Below are positions 27,411 through 36,894 of a DNA stretch of 64,000 bases, one piece after another (the stretch's first letter is position 1; every line of letters begins with the position of its first letter). A program made the position numbers and the translations under genes. Below the pieces are notes generated by a model that was not told where the DNA came from, did no database searches, and was given only the letters and a program-made list of their open reading frames with translations. Source of the DNA: Jejubacter sp036620675 (GTDB lineage Bacteria > Pseudomonadota > Gammaproteobacteria > Enterobacterales > Enterobacteriaceae); NCBI GenBank assembly GCA_036620675.1, contig JAZHEE010000008.1; one strand, given 5' to 3'.

Positions 27411-28663
27411 TTAAATCGACGGACAGAAAACTGGTAGTAGGACTGGAGATTGGCACTGCGAAGGTGGCCGCTTTAGTCGGGGAAGTTCTGCCCGACGGTA
27501 TTGTGAATATCATTGGCGTGGGCAGTTGCCCGTCGCGAGGGATGGATAAGGGTGGCGTTAACGATCTGGAATCGGTGGTGAAGTGCGTACAGCGTGCCAT
27601 CGATCAGGCCGAACTGATGGCCGACTGCCAGATCTCCTCGGTTTATCTGGCGCTTTCGGGTAAGCATATCAGCTGTCAGAACGAGATAGGCATGGTGCCT
27701 ATCTCGGAAGAAGAGGTGACTCAGGAAGACGTGGAAAATGTCGTCCACACCGCAAAGTCGGTACGTGTGCGCGATGAACACCGGGTTCTTCACGTTATTC
27801 CTCAGGAATATGCTATCGATTACCAGGAAGGGATTAAAAATCCGGTCGGGCTTTCCGGAGTCAGGATGCAGGCCAAAGTGCACCTGATCACCTGCCATAA
27901 CGATATGGCGAAAAACATTGTTAAGGCCGTGGAACGTTGCGGCCTGAAAGTTGACCAACTTATTTTCGCGGGTCTGGCGGCGAGTTATTCGGTCCTGACA
28001 GAGGACGAACGTGAGCTGGGCGTCTGCGTTGTCGATATCGGCGGTGGTACAATGGATATGGCCGTCTATACCGGCGGCGCGCTGCGCCACACTAAGGTCA
28101 TTCCCTATGCCGGGAATGTCGTGACCAGCGATATCGCATACGCCTTCGGTACGCCGCCGAGCGATGCTGAAGCCATTAAAGTGCGCCATGGCTGTGCGCT
28201 GGGGTCACTGGTTGGCAAAGACGAAAGCGTGGAAGTCCCAAGCGTAGGGGGCCGACCACCGCGTAGCCTGCAGCGGCAGACGCTGGCGGAAGTGATCGAA
28301 CCGCGTTATACCGAGCTGCTTAATTTGGTTAATGAAGAGATTTTGCAACTGCAGGAGCAACTGCGCCAGCAGGGTGTGAAGCATCACCTGGCAGCGGGTA
28401 TCGTCCTGACTGGCGGCGCTGCGCAAATTGAAGGACTGGCCGCCTGCGCGCAGCGTGTCTTCCATACGCAGGTACGTATCGGGCAGCCACTTAATATTAC
28501 CGGGCTAACGGATTACGCCCAGGAACCTTACTACTCAACGGCGGTCGGACTGCTGCATTATGGGAAAGAGTCCCACCTGAGTGGTGAGGCGGAAGTGGAA
28601 AAACGAGCATCAGTCGGTTCATGGATTAAGCGAATCAATACCTGGCTGAGAAAAGAGTTTTAA
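27407..28663 (+). CDS. ftsA: FtsA, actin-like membrane tether of FtsZ
   Basis: Actin-fold ATPase that anchors FtsZ filaments to the inner membrane. 418 residues (E. coli 420). Phosphate-binding GLEIGTAKVAALVGE lies at about 12-26, and VDIGGGTMDMAVY near 209-221. The amphipathic C-terminal helix (GSWIKRINTWLRKEF) is the membrane-targeting sequence. A GAGACCG/CGGTCTC hairpin (28673-28697) lies in the 63-bp gap to ftsZ. Confidence 0.97.
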   Translation: MIKSTDRKLVVGLEIGTAKVAALVGEVLPDGIVNIIGVGSCPSRGMDKGGVNDLESVVKCVQRAIDQAELMADCQISSVYLALSGKHISCQNEIGMVPISEEEVTQEDVENVVHTAKSVRVRDEHRVLHVIPQEYAIDYQEGIKNPVGLSGVRMQAKVHLITCHNDMAKNIVKAVERCGLKVDQLIFAGLAASYSVLTEDERELGVCVVDIGGGTMDMAVYTGGALRHTKVIPYAGNVVTSDIAYAFGTPPSDAEAIKVRHGCALGSLVGKDESVEVPSVGGRPPRSLQRQTLAEVIEPRYTELLNLVNEEILQLQEQLRQQGVKHHLAAGIVLTGGAAQIEGLAACAQRVFHTQVRIGQPLNITGLTDYAQEPYYSTAVGLLHYGKESHLSGEAEVEKRASVGSWIKRINTWLRKEF

Positions 28664-28726
28664 TTTTTTTAAGAGACCGTAGAAAATTAGCGGTCTCAGG
28701 CGACAGGCACAAAACGGAGAGAAACT

Positions 28727-29884
28727 ATGTTTGAACCTATGGAACTAACCAACGACGCGGTGATTAAAGTCATCGGCGTCGGTGGCGGCGGCGGCAACGC
28801 CGTAGAGCACATGGTGCGCGAGCGCATCGAAGGCGTAGAGTTCTTCGCAGTCAATACCGATGCTCAGGCATTGCGTAAGACGGCGGTAGGGCAGACCATC
28901 CAGATTGGTAGCGGCATTACCAAAGGTCTGGGCGCAGGGGCGAACCCGGAAGTGGGGCGCAATGCGGCCGATGAAGACCGCGAGGCGCTGCGCGCCGCGC
29001 TGGAAGGTGCGGACATGGTGTTTATCGCGGCAGGCATGGGTGGCGGTACCGGCACCGGTGCGGCGCCGGTCGTAGCCGAAGTGGCTAAGGACCTGGGCAT
29101 TCTGACCGTAGCCGTTGTGACCAAGCCGTTCAATTTTGAAGGCAAGAAGCGTATGGCCTTCGCGGAACAGGGGATCACTGAACTGTCCAAGCACGTGGAC
29201 TCATTGATCACCATTCCCAACGATAAGCTGCTTAAAGTTCTGGGCCGCGGTATCTCTCTGCTGGATGCCTTCGGCGCGGCTAACGATGTGCTGAAAGGCG
29301 CGGTACAGGGCATTGCCGAGCTGATTACCCGCCCGGGCCTGATGAACGTTGACTTTGCGGACGTTCGTACCGTGATGTCCGAAATGGGCTATGCGATGAT
29401 GGGTTCCGGCGTCGCTAATGGCGAAGATCGCGCCGAAGAAGCGGCCGAAATGGCGATCTCCAGCCCGCTGCTGGAAGACATCGATTTGTCCGGCGCGCGC
29501 GGCGTTCTGGTCAACATTACCGCTGGCTTCGACCTGCGTCTGGATGAGTTCGAAACCGTGGGTAACACTATCCGCGCGTTTGCTTCCGACAACGCTACCG
29601 TGGTTATCGGCACTTCGCTGGATCCGGATATGAACGATGAACTGCGTGTTACCGTGGTGGCTACCGGTATCGGCATGGACAAGCGTCCTGAGATAACTCT
29701 GGTGACCAACAAGCAGCAGCAGGTACAGCAGCCGGTGATGGATCGTTACCAGCAGCACGGTATGGCTCCGCTGACGCAGGAGCAGAAAACCGTAGGTAAA
29801 GTAGTCAATGACAACAGTGGCCAGGCGGCAAAAGAACCGGATTATCTTGATATCCCGGCATTTCTGCGTAAGCAGGCGGATTAA
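28727..29884 (+). CDS. ftsZ: FtsZ, division ring tubulin homologue
   Basis: GTPase that polymerises into the Z ring. 385 residues (E. coli 383). The tubulin signature GGGTGTG is at 105-111, and the T7 synergy loop (NVDFADVRTVM) near 205-215. The C-terminal peptide DYLDIPAFLRKQAD, which binds FtsA, ZipA, ZapD and other partners, is intact. The linker at about 317-370 is glutamine-rich. lpxC starts 102 bp downstream with its own promoter region. Confidence 0.98.
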   Translation: MFEPMELTNDAVIKVIGVGGGGGNAVEHMVRERIEGVEFFAVNTDAQALRKTAVGQTIQIGSGITKGLGAGANPEVGRNAADEDREALRAALEGADMVFIAAGMGGGTGTGAAPVVAEVAKDLGILTVAVVTKPFNFEGKKRMAFAEQGITELSKHVDSLITIPNDKLLKVLGRGISLLDAFGAANDVLKGAVQGIAELITRPGLMNVDFADVRTVMSEMGYAMMGSGVANGEDRAEEAAEMAISSPLLEDIDLSGARGVLVNITAGFDLRLDEFETVGNTIRAFASDNATVVIGTSLDPDMNDELRVTVVATGIGMDKRPEITLVTNKQQQVQQPVMDRYQQHGMAPLTQEQKTVGKVVNDNSGQAAKEPDYLDIPAFLRKQAD

Positions 29885-29986
29885 GAATTAACCGGAAGTT
29901 TGGGTTTTATAGCCCGATGTGCTACAATGCCCCGCCGAATGTGATGTACACTTTCGGTTGGATGAGTAATTTGGCGAGATAAAACG

Positions 29987-30904
29987 ATGATCAAACAACG
30001 GACATTAAAACGTATCGTTCAGGCGACGGGTGTCGGTTTGCATACCGGCAAAAAAGTCACGCTGACGTTGCGCCCTGCGCCGGCCAATACCGGGGTCATC
30101 TATCGTCGCACAGACTTGAATCCACCGGTTGATTTTCCGGCAGATGCCAAATCCGTGCGGGATACCATGCTCTGCACTTGCCTGGTGAACGAGCATGATG
30201 TGCGGATTTCCACCGTAGAGCATCTGAATGCTGCTCTGGCCGGTCTGGGTATCGACAACATTGTTGTTGAAGTCGATGCGCCGGAAGTTCCAATTATGGA
30301 TGGCAGCGCCGCGCCCTTTGTTTATCTGCTGCTGGATGCCGGCATTGATGAACTCAACGTGGCCAAGAAGTTCGTTCGCATTAAAGAGGCCGTTCGGGTT
30401 GAGGATGGTGACAAGTGGGCTGAATTCAAGCCGTTCAATGGTTTTTCGCTGGACTTTACCATCGATTTTAACCATCCGGCGATTGATGCCAGCAGCCAGC
30501 GTTACTGCATGAACTTCTCGGCCGATGCCTTTATGCGTCAGATCAGCCGCGCGCGTACCTTTGGCTTTATGCGTGATATCGAATATCTGCAGTCCCGCGG
30601 TTTGTGCCTGGGCGGCAGTTTCGATTGCGCTATCGTCGTCGACGATTACCGCGTGCTGAATGAAGACGGCCTGCGTTTTGAAGACGAGTTCGTGCGTCAC
30701 AAAATGCTGGACGCTATTGGCGATCTGTTCATGTGCGGTCACAATATCATTGGTGCCTTCACTGCCTATAAATCAGGGCATGCACTGAACAACAAACTTC
30801 TGCAGGCGGTTCTGGCAAAACAGGAAGCCTGGGAGTATGTGACCTTCGAGGACGAAGCCGAACTTCCGGTGGCATTCAAAGCACCGTCACTGGTTCTGGC
30901 GTAG
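29987..30904 (+). CDS. lpxC: LpxC, UDP-acyl-GlcNAc deacetylase
   Basis: Zinc hydrolase for the committed step of lipid A synthesis. 305 residues as in E. coli. Zinc ligands H79 (STVEHLNAAL) and the later HKMLDAIGD pair (about 238/242) are in place. The extreme C-terminus (APSLVLA) matches the non-polar tail recognised by FtsH in E. coli (ending AVLA), so regulated proteolysis is likely. Confidence 0.98.
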   Translation: MIKQRTLKRIVQATGVGLHTGKKVTLTLRPAPANTGVIYRRTDLNPPVDFPADAKSVRDTMLCTCLVNEHDVRISTVEHLNAALAGLGIDNIVVEVDAPEVPIMDGSAAPFVYLLLDAGIDELNVAKKFVRIKEAVRVEDGDKWAEFKPFNGFSLDFTIDFNHPAIDASSQRYCMNFSADAFMRQISRARTFGFMRDIEYLQSRGLCLGGSFDCAIVVDDYRVLNEDGLRFEDEFVRHKMLDAIGDLFMCGHNIIGAFTAYKSGHALNNKLLQAVLAKQEAWEYVTFEDEAELPVAFKAPSLVLA

Positions 30905-30920
30905 CACAACGCGCCTGACT

Positions 30921-30979
30921 GAAAAAGACGGCTGATTTACCTGGCACTCTCTCCGGCCAGGGGGATCAGTCGTTTTTGT
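30921..30979 (+). terminator. lpxC-secM intergenic terminator
   Basis: AAAAAGACGGCTGAT (from about 30922) pairs with ATCAGTCGTTTTT, with an inner CCTGGC/GCCAGG-type hairpin (CCTGGC...CCGGCCAGG), then a T run ending at 30977. It would end the dcw transcript or attenuate into secM-secA. Confidence 0.75.
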
Positions 30980-31172
30980 CATGTCTGTTTTCCGGCTTTC
31001 TTTTCATCTCGATTTCTTTTCCTGCGATGCAACTGCCTTTTTATTAGGCGATCCGCGCCGGGCGCCCAATGATTACAGATGCCGCCAGGCGGGATTGATG
31101 GTACTATCTGGCACAAATTTTCACGTTCTGAAATGCGGGCTACGCCCATCTGTTAAACTTCTGGTGACTTGA

Positions 31173-31676
31173 GTGACTGGCATCCTTGTTCGATGGCGAC
31201 AATTCGGCAGGCGCTATTTCTGGCCGCATCTCCTTCTGGGGATGGTCGCGGCCAGCCTTGGCCTGCCTGCGCTGAACAATGCTGCCGGTACGGGAACGCA
31301 AGCGGAAGCCGCAGCCAGTAATCCGGAACGCCGTCCGGTGCTGGACTTCTCAGGTCTGGTGCTTTTACAGGATGCTAACCGGCGCGCGTCTTTCAGCGTT
31401 GATTACTGGCACCAGCACGCCATTCGAACGGTTATTCGTCATCTCTCTTTCGCCATGACGCCTCAGGCGCTGCCGGCGTCAGAGGCTCCTCTCCCCCTGA
31501 AGGCTCAGCAGTTCGCGCTGCTGGATACGCTAAGCGCGTTGCTGACCCAGCAGGGCAAACCTCCGGCTATTCACAGCACGCGGCTGGCCGCATTTCCTCC
31601 CGCGCATCGCTTTAGCGTGAAAAACTGGCTGAGCCAGGTTCGCGGCATTCGCGCCGGACCTCAGCGCCTCGCTTAA
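31173..31676 (+). CDS. secM: SecM, secretion monitor (translation-arrest regulator of secA)
   Basis: Exported peptide whose ribosome arrest exposes the secA ribosome-binding site when Sec export is slow. 167 residues (E. coli 170). The long N-terminal signal region RYFWPHLLLGMVAASLGLPA is nearly identical to E. coli. The arrest motif is F147-S-V-K-N-W152-L-S-Q-V-R-G158-I-R-A-G-P163, keeping F, W and the GIRAGP core with I-to-L after W. The start is a GTG at 31173, as in E. coli. Only 64 bp separate it from secA. Confidence 0.94.
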   Translation: MTGILVRWRQFGRRYFWPHLLLGMVAASLGLPALNNAAGTGTQAEAAASNPERRPVLDFSGLVLLQDANRRASFSVDYWHQHAIRTVIRHLSFAMTPQALPASEAPLPLKAQQFALLDTLSALLTQQGKPPAIHSTRLAAFPPAHRFSVKNWLSQVRGIRAGPQRLA

Positions 31677-31740
31677 TCGGGTTATCTGTTTTTTTATTTT
31701 ATTTCCCCGCGACTGATGGGGCGTCTGAGATTTTATTATC

Positions 31741-34446
31741 ATGCTAATTAAATTATTAACGAAAGTCTTTGGTAGTCGAAACGATCGTACCCTGCGCCGC
31801 ATGCGCAAAGTGGTAGCAAAAATTAACAGCCTTGAGCCGGCGCTGGAAAAACTTTCCGATGAAGAGCTGAAAGGCAAGACGGCGGAATTCCGCGCGCGTC
31901 TGGAAAAGGATGAGTCTCTGGAATCGCTGCTGCCGGAAGCTTTTGCCGTGGTTCGCGAAGCCAGTAAGCGTGTTTTCGGCATGCGTCACTTCGATGTCCA
32001 GATGCTTGGTGGTATGGTACTGAACGAACGCTGCATCGCGGAGATGCGTACCGGTGAAGGTAAAACCCTGACCGCGACGCTGCCCGCCTATTTGAATGCC
32101 CTGACCGGTAAAGGCGTTCATGTGGTGACCGTTAACGACTATCTGGCCCAGCGTGACGCCGAAAACAACCGCCCGCTGTTTGAATTCCTGGGGCTAACCG
32201 TGGGCATCAACCTGCCGGGTATGCCGGCGCCAGCCAAGCGTGAAGCCTACGCCGCCGATATCACCTATGGCACCAACAACGAATACGGCTTTGACTATCT
32301 GCGCGACAATATGGCTTTCAGCCCGGAAGAGCGCGTTCAGCGTAAGCTTCACTACGCGCTGGTGGATGAAGTTGACTCCATATTGATCGATGAAGCGCGT
32401 ACGCCGCTGATTATTTCAGGCCCGGCGGAAGACAGCTCCGATCTCTATCGTCGCGTGGACAAAATCATTCCCAGCCTGATTCGTCAGGAAAAAGAAGACT
32501 CCGATACTTTCCAGGGGGAAGGCCACTTCTCTGTGGATGAGAAATCCCGCCAGGTGAACCTGACCGAGCGCGGCCTAGTGTTGGTGGAAGAGCTGCTGGT
32601 GAAAGAAGGCATCATGGAAGAGGGGGAGTCGCTGTATTCACCGACCAACATCATGCTGATGCACCACGTTACTGCGGCGCTGCGGGCCCATGCGCTGTTT
32701 ACCCGCGATGTGGACTACATCGTGAAGGACGGCGAAGTCATTATCGTCGATGAACATACCGGTCGTACCATGCAGGGCCGCCGCTGGTCTGACGGTCTTC
32801 ATCAGGCGGTGGAAGCGAAAGAAGGGGTTGAGATTCAGAACGAAAACCAGACTCTGGCGTCGATCACCTTTCAGAACTACTTCCGTCTGTATGAGAAACT
32901 GGCAGGGATGACGGGTACCGCAGACACCGAAGCCTTTGAATTCAGCTCCATCTACAAGCTGGATACTATTGTGGTGCCGACCAACCGCCCGATGATTCGT
33001 AAAGATCTGCCGGATCTGGTCTATATGACCGAAACCGATAAGATTGCTGCGATTATCGAAGATATTAAAGAGCGCACCGCTAATGGTCAGCCGGTGCTGG
33101 TTGGTACTATCTCCATTGAGAAATCAGAGGTGGTTTCCCGCGAACTGACCAAAGCGGGCATCAGGCATAACGTTCTGAACGCCAAATTCCACGCGCATGA
33201 AGCGGAAATCGTCGCTCAGGCCGGTTATCCCGGTACGGTAACCATCGCTACCAATATGGCGGGCCGTGGTACTGATATCGTACTGGGCGGTAGCTGGCAG
33301 ACTGAAGTGGCTCAGCTGGAAAACCCGGATGAGGCGCAGATTGAGGCGATTAAGGCAGAGTGGCAGCAGCGCCATGAGGCGGTGCTGGCGGCTGGTGGCC
33401 TGCATATTATCGGTACTGAACGCCACGAGTCGCGCCGTATTGATAACCAGCTACGCGGTCGTTCTGGTCGCCAGGGGGATGCCGGCTCTTCCCGTTTCTA
33501 CCTGTCTATGGAAGATGCCCTGATGCGTATTTTCGCATCGGATCGCGTTTCCAGCATGATGCGTAAGTTGGGTATGAAGCCGGGTGAGGCGATTGAGCAT
33601 CCCTGGGTCACCAAGGCCATCGCTAACGCCCAGCGTAAAGTGGAAAGCCGCAACTTCGACATCCGTAAGCAGCTGCTGGAATATGATGATGTTGCTAACG
33701 ATCAGCGCCGTGCTATTTATACCCAGCGTAACGAACTGCTGGATGTGGCTGACATTAGTGAAACCATCAGCAGCATCCGGGAAGATGTCTTTAAAGCCTC
33801 TATCGACGCGCATATTCCGCCCCAGTCTCTTGAAGAGATGTGGGACGTACCCGGTTTGCAGGAACGCCTGAAAAACGACTTCGATCTGGATCTGCCGATT
33901 GCCGAGTGGCTGGATAAAGAGCCGGATCTGCATGAGGAGACCCTGCGCGAACGGATTCTCCAGAGCGCTGTCGATGCCTATAAGGCGAAAGAAGAGGTGG
34001 TGGGCGAAGAGATGATGCGCCACTTCGAGAAAGGCGTCATGCTCCAGACGCTTGATTCCCTGTGGAAAGAGCACCTGGCGGCCATGGACTATCTGCGCCA
34101 GGGTATCCATTTACGCGGTTATGCGCAGAAGGATCCCAAGCAGGAGTACAAGCGTGAATCCTTCTCGATGTTCGCGGCGATGCTGGAATCTCTGAAGTAT
34201 GAAGTGATCAGTACTCTGGGCAAGGTTCAGGTCCGTATGCCAGAAGAGGTGGAAGAGATGGAACAGCAGCGTCGCGAAGAGGCCGAGCGCCTGGCGCAGA
34301 TGCAGCAGCTTAGCCACCAGGACGATCAGCAGGCCGCCGCCGAGGCTATCGCGTCTCAGACCGGCGAACGCAAAGTCGGACGTAACGATCCCTGCCCGTG
34401 CGGCTCCGGGAAGAAATATAAGCAGTGTCATGGTCGCTTAAGCTAA
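31741..34446 (+). CDS. secA: SecA, preprotein translocase ATPase
   Basis: Motor that drives preproteins through SecYEG. 901 residues as in E. coli. DEAD-type Walker A is GEGKT (105-109) and the Walker B DEVD lies near 209-212. The preprotein-crosslinking, scaffold and wing domains follow. The C-terminal zinc site is C885, C887, C896, H897 (CPCGSGKKYKQCH). Expression is expected to be controlled by SecM arrest. A repeat element with strong hairpins follows immediately. Confidence 0.98.
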   Translation: MLIKLLTKVFGSRNDRTLRRMRKVVAKINSLEPALEKLSDEELKGKTAEFRARLEKDESLESLLPEAFAVVREASKRVFGMRHFDVQMLGGMVLNERCIAEMRTGEGKTLTATLPAYLNALTGKGVHVVTVNDYLAQRDAENNRPLFEFLGLTVGINLPGMPAPAKREAYAADITYGTNNEYGFDYLRDNMAFSPEERVQRKLHYALVDEVDSILIDEARTPLIISGPAEDSSDLYRRVDKIIPSLIRQEKEDSDTFQGEGHFSVDEKSRQVNLTERGLVLVEELLVKEGIMEEGESLYSPTNIMLMHHVTAALRAHALFTRDVDYIVKDGEVIIVDEHTGRTMQGRRWSDGLHQAVEAKEGVEIQNENQTLASITFQNYFRLYEKLAGMTGTADTEAFEFSSIYKLDTIVVPTNRPMIRKDLPDLVYMTETDKIAAIIEDIKERTANGQPVLVGTISIEKSEVVSRELTKAGIRHNVLNAKFHAHEAEIVAQAGYPGTVTIATNMAGRGTDIVLGGSWQTEVAQLENPDEAQIEAIKAEWQQRHEAVLAAGGLHIIGTERHESRRIDNQLRGRSGRQGDAGSSRFYLSMEDALMRIFASDRVSSMMRKLGMKPGEAIEHPWVTKAIANAQRKVESRNFDIRKQLLEYDDVANDQRRAIYTQRNELLDVADISETISSIREDVFKASIDAHIPPQSLEEMWDVPGLQERLKNDFDLDLPIAEWLDKEPDLHEETLRERILQSAVDAYKAKEEVVGEEMMRHFEKGVMLQTLDSLWKEHLAAMDYLRQGIHLRGYAQKDPKQEYKRESFSMFAAMLESLKYEVISTLGKVQVRMPEEVEEMEQQRREEAERLAQMQQLSHQDDQQAAAEAIASQTGERKVGRNDPCPCGSGKKYKQCHGRLS

Positions 34447-34477
34447 TTCTCTCCGCCTGCAATAGCCGGAATAATCA

Positions 34478-34645
34478 GGGCGCAGCTTGCTGCGCCCTGA
34501 AACTGATGACAACCCCGGGTCGAATCACCAGAAAAATAAACAAGGAAAATCAATTTATTGATTTTCACCTGATAACCACAAAGAGGGAAAAACCACGTTT
34601 TTTCCCTCTTTGTCATCAACCGGAGGGCGCAGCAAGCTGCGCCCT
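34478..34645 (+). repeat. MITE-like intergenic element, full-length copy A
   Basis: A 168-bp element between secA and mutT. Its two ends are inverted copies of about 34 bp: AGGGCGCAGCTTGCTGCGCCC then TGATGAC on the left, and the reverse complement on the right (34607-34645). The ends themselves contain perfect 20-bp palindromes (34479-34498 and 34625-34644). The interior has the palindrome AAAATCAA-TTTA-TTGATTTT and a 15-bp stem, CAAAGAGGGAAAAA...TTTTTTCCCTCTTTG. It has no coding capacity. It is 93% or so identical to copy B at 37947-38068, in inverted orientation. Its right-end palindrome plus T6 also forms a terminator ahead of mutT. Confidence 0.85.
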
Positions 34646-34663
34646 TTTTTACAGGAAAAAATG

Positions 34664-35053
34664 ATGAAACAGCTCAGTATCGCCGTCGGCATCATCCGTA
34701 ATGCCGGGCGGCAGATTTTTATTACCCGACGGGCTTCCGACGCTCATATGGGAGATAAGTGGGAATTTCCCGGCGGGAAGATTGAACAGGGTGAAAGCCC
34801 GGAACAGGCGCTGGTACGTGAGCTGAGTGAAGAAGTTGGCATTGAGGCCAGTCGCTATACGCTTTACCGCAAGCTCGAACATCGCTTTTCCGATCGCCAT
34901 CTGACTCTGTGGTTCTATCTGGTGGAGGAGTGGCAGGGAGAGCCCTGGGGAAAAGAGGGGCAGCCTGGAGAGTGGATCCCGCAGCACGCCCTGAAGCTGG
35001 ATGCCTTTCCGCCAGCCAATGTTCAGGTGATTGAACAACTGCTGGCGGAGTAA
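34664..35053 (+). CDS. mutT: MutT, 8-oxo-dGTP diphosphatase
   Basis: Nudix hydrolase that removes 8-oxo-dGTP from the nucleotide pool, preventing A:T to C:G transversions. 129 residues as in E. coli. The Nudix box GGKIEQGESPEQALVRELSEEVG lies at about 37-59 with the REL-EE core intact. I chose the ATG at 34664 (MKQLSIAVGII); an adjacent ATG at 34661 is possible. The ribosome site AGGA is at 34653-34656, only 3 bp after the T tract of the preceding terminator-like hairpin. Confidence 0.96.
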   Translation: MKQLSIAVGIIRNAGRQIFITRRASDAHMGDKWEFPGGKIEQGESPEQALVRELSEEVGIEASRYTLYRKLEHRFSDRHLTLWFYLVEEWQGEPWGKEGQPGEWIPQHALKLDAFPPANVQVIEQLLAE

Positions 35054-35068
35054 GGCTGACGTTTGGCG

Positions 35069-35266
35069 CTATTCGAAACGTTCTTTTTCGCTCCAGTCGT
35101 CGCTGTCGGTCAGGTCGCCCCGGCTGGGGATACGTTTCTCTTCAGCAGCCCACTCGCCCAGATCGATAAGCTGGCAGCGCTTGCTACAAAAGGGACGGTA
35201 CGGGCTCTGCTCGCCCCAAATCACCGGTTTGCCGCAGGTTGGGCAATTAACGGTTGTGTCAGTCAT
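35069..35266 (-). CDS. yacG: YacG, zinc-binding DNA gyrase inhibitor
   Basis: Small zinc protein that binds GyrB and inhibits gyrase. 65 residues as in E. coli. The four zinc cysteines are C8, C11, C27 and C31 (CPTC...CSKRC), followed by the family tail LGEWAAEEKRIPS. The start is the ATG at 35266; the upstream in-frame extension is antisense to zapD codons. It is last in coaE-zapD-yacG and converges on mutT with 15 bp between stops. Confidence 0.95.
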   Translation of the reverse strand: MTDTTVNCPTCGKPVIWGEQSPYRPFCSKRCQLIDLGEWAAEEKRIPSRGDLTDSDDWSEKERFE

Positions 35267-35276
35267 TATTACCTCC

Positions 35277-36020
35277 TTAACAGCAGGCCAGCTCAAAGTC
35301 GAGCCGGGCCGGTACTGTTCCGTGCTCGCTGTCCAGCGGCACAAAGCGAATAGCGAAGCGGCTCTTGTGTCCGGAAATCTGCGGATACAGCCCGCTATCG
35401 GCGGCAAGCTGCAGCCGTAGCAGATCCGCATCGTCGCCGTTGTCCTGATAAAAGCCGTTCAGACTGGTTTGCTTGCGTAGTGGTGTGGCGTTGCGGATTA
35501 ACTCCAGTACCATGTCCAGCGGCTGGCGCAGCGGCGTCAGCGAGGTAAGCCAGCCGTTGACCAGTGTATCACGCATCTCCTGAGGCTGCGCCAGCCAGAC
35601 GTGGAGCGTTGGCAGATCGAAGCTGCAGCAGCCGCCGGGGATGCTCAGGCGCTGGCGTACCAGGGCAATCAGTCGATCTTCCCGTAGCGCCTGGCCGGGA
35701 CGTGGGGCAGACATTAGCGTGCTGCCCAGCGTCTGCAATTGTGCGCGTAACTCGTTAATACGTTCGGGATCGACGCCGGGAACGGCAGCCCACTCCTGTA
35801 ATTTACGCTGCTGGCGTTCCAGCTCCTTAAGAATGTCCGTGCGGATCTCGCCGCGCTCCAGAACATCCAGCAGATCGCCGATATTACGGAACAGGTGGAG
35901 TGCGCTGGCATGATCCTGAACCGGCAGCAGGGCATCCATTTGCCTGAGCAGAAACTCCATGCGTAGCCAGGTGCGCATTTTTTCATTCAGGGGGTGTTCA
36001 AAAAGGAGTTGAGAGAGCAT
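35277..36020 (-). CDS. zapD: ZapD, FtsZ-associated division protein
   Basis: Cytoplasmic factor that crosslinks and bundles FtsZ protofilaments by binding the FtsZ C-terminal peptide. 247 residues as in E. coli. It begins MLSQLLFEHPLNEKMRTWLR, and its helical N-terminal half and beta-strand C-terminal half (ending RLDFELACC) match the family. I chose the ATG at 36020 overlapping the coaE TGA by 1 nt; a TTG one codon upstream is the alternative. Confidence 0.96.
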   Translation of the reverse strand: MLSQLLFEHPLNEKMRTWLRMEFLLRQMDALLPVQDHASALHLFRNIGDLLDVLERGEIRTDILKELERQQRKLQEWAAVPGVDPERINELRAQLQTLGSTLMSAPRPGQALREDRLIALVRQRLSIPGGCCSFDLPTLHVWLAQPQEMRDTLVNGWLTSLTPLRQPLDMVLELIRNATPLRKQTSLNGFYQDNGDDADLLRLQLAADSGLYPQISGHKSRFAIRFVPLDSEHGTVPARLDFELACC

Positions 36021-36640
36021 CAATCATTTTCCTGTGCTGCTGCCTGCCTGGCCAGTGCCAGATAGTATTGATGCAGGCGGGTGACTTCCGCTACCGCGTT
36101 GTGCGGATCGCCATCGTTATTTATTACATCGTCCGCGACGGACAGTCGGGCTTCCCGGGATGCCTGGGCGGCAAGAATCTGTTGCACATGATCGTGGGTA
36201 ACGCCGTCGCGTTTCATGGTGCGGGCTATTTGCGTTTCTGGCATGACATCCACTACCAGTACCCGATCGGCCCGGCTCTGCAGCTGGTTTTCCACCAGCA
36301 GGGGCACCACCCAGAGTACATAGGGTGAGCTGGTCCTGGCAATGGCTTCGCGGGTACGCTTTTGTATCAACGGATGTAGTAAGGCATTCAGCCAGGCTTT
36401 TTCCGGCGCAGCGGCAAAGATTATCTCACGTAGCCTGCGACGATTAAGGGTGCCGTCGGCGGTGATAACATCGGCACCGAAATGGGCCTGAATCTCGTTA
36501 AGCGCGGGCTCGCCAGGCGCTACAACTTCGCGGGCGATAATGTCGGCATCGACAACGGCGATCCCCTGCGCGGCGAAAGCATCGGCGACGGTGCTTTTAC
36601 CGCTGCCGATGCCGCCCGTTAAAGCGACGATATAGCTCAT
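36020..36640 (-). CDS. coaE: CoaE, dephospho-CoA kinase
   Basis: Final step of coenzyme A synthesis, phosphorylating dephospho-CoA. 206 residues as in E. coli. The P-loop GGIGSGKST is at 9-17, followed by the VVDADIIAREV segment near 30-40. It is the first gene of coaE-zapD-yacG on the minus strand and divergent from guaC, 254 bp away. Confidence 0.97.
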   Translation of the reverse strand: MSYIVALTGGIGSGKSTVADAFAAQGIAVVDADIIAREVVAPGEPALNEIQAHFGADVITADGTLNRRRLREIIFAAAPEKAWLNALLHPLIQKRTREAIARTSSPYVLWVVPLLVENQLQSRADRVLVVDVMPETQIARTMKRDGVTHDHVQQILAAQASREARLSVADDVINNDGDPHNAVAEVTRLHQYYLALARQAAAQEND

Positions 36641-36894
36641 AAAGGTGGTATCCGGAAATTACGCATTATCAACAGGATAGATGAAAATTTTCCTGCCTGT
36701 GGCGGCAGGGGGGGACAGATACAGGTGAACCTGGCCGTTTTTAAGATAAATTTCCGGGATTGTAGCGTAAAAAAGGGGATTTTCGCAGTCTTGCGGCGCC
36801 ATTATTAGTGCGTATGATAGCGTCACTGGACCAGGCAGTTGTACCGCCGATTACATAACAGCGATCATCGCCATTAACCCAGGAAAATTCGCTC

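Noticed and set aside
30981..31172. A 63-codon plus-strand frame ending just before secM
   Set aside because: It starts inside the lpxC-secM terminator region and shows no resemblance to a known family; more likely leader sequence of secM-secA.
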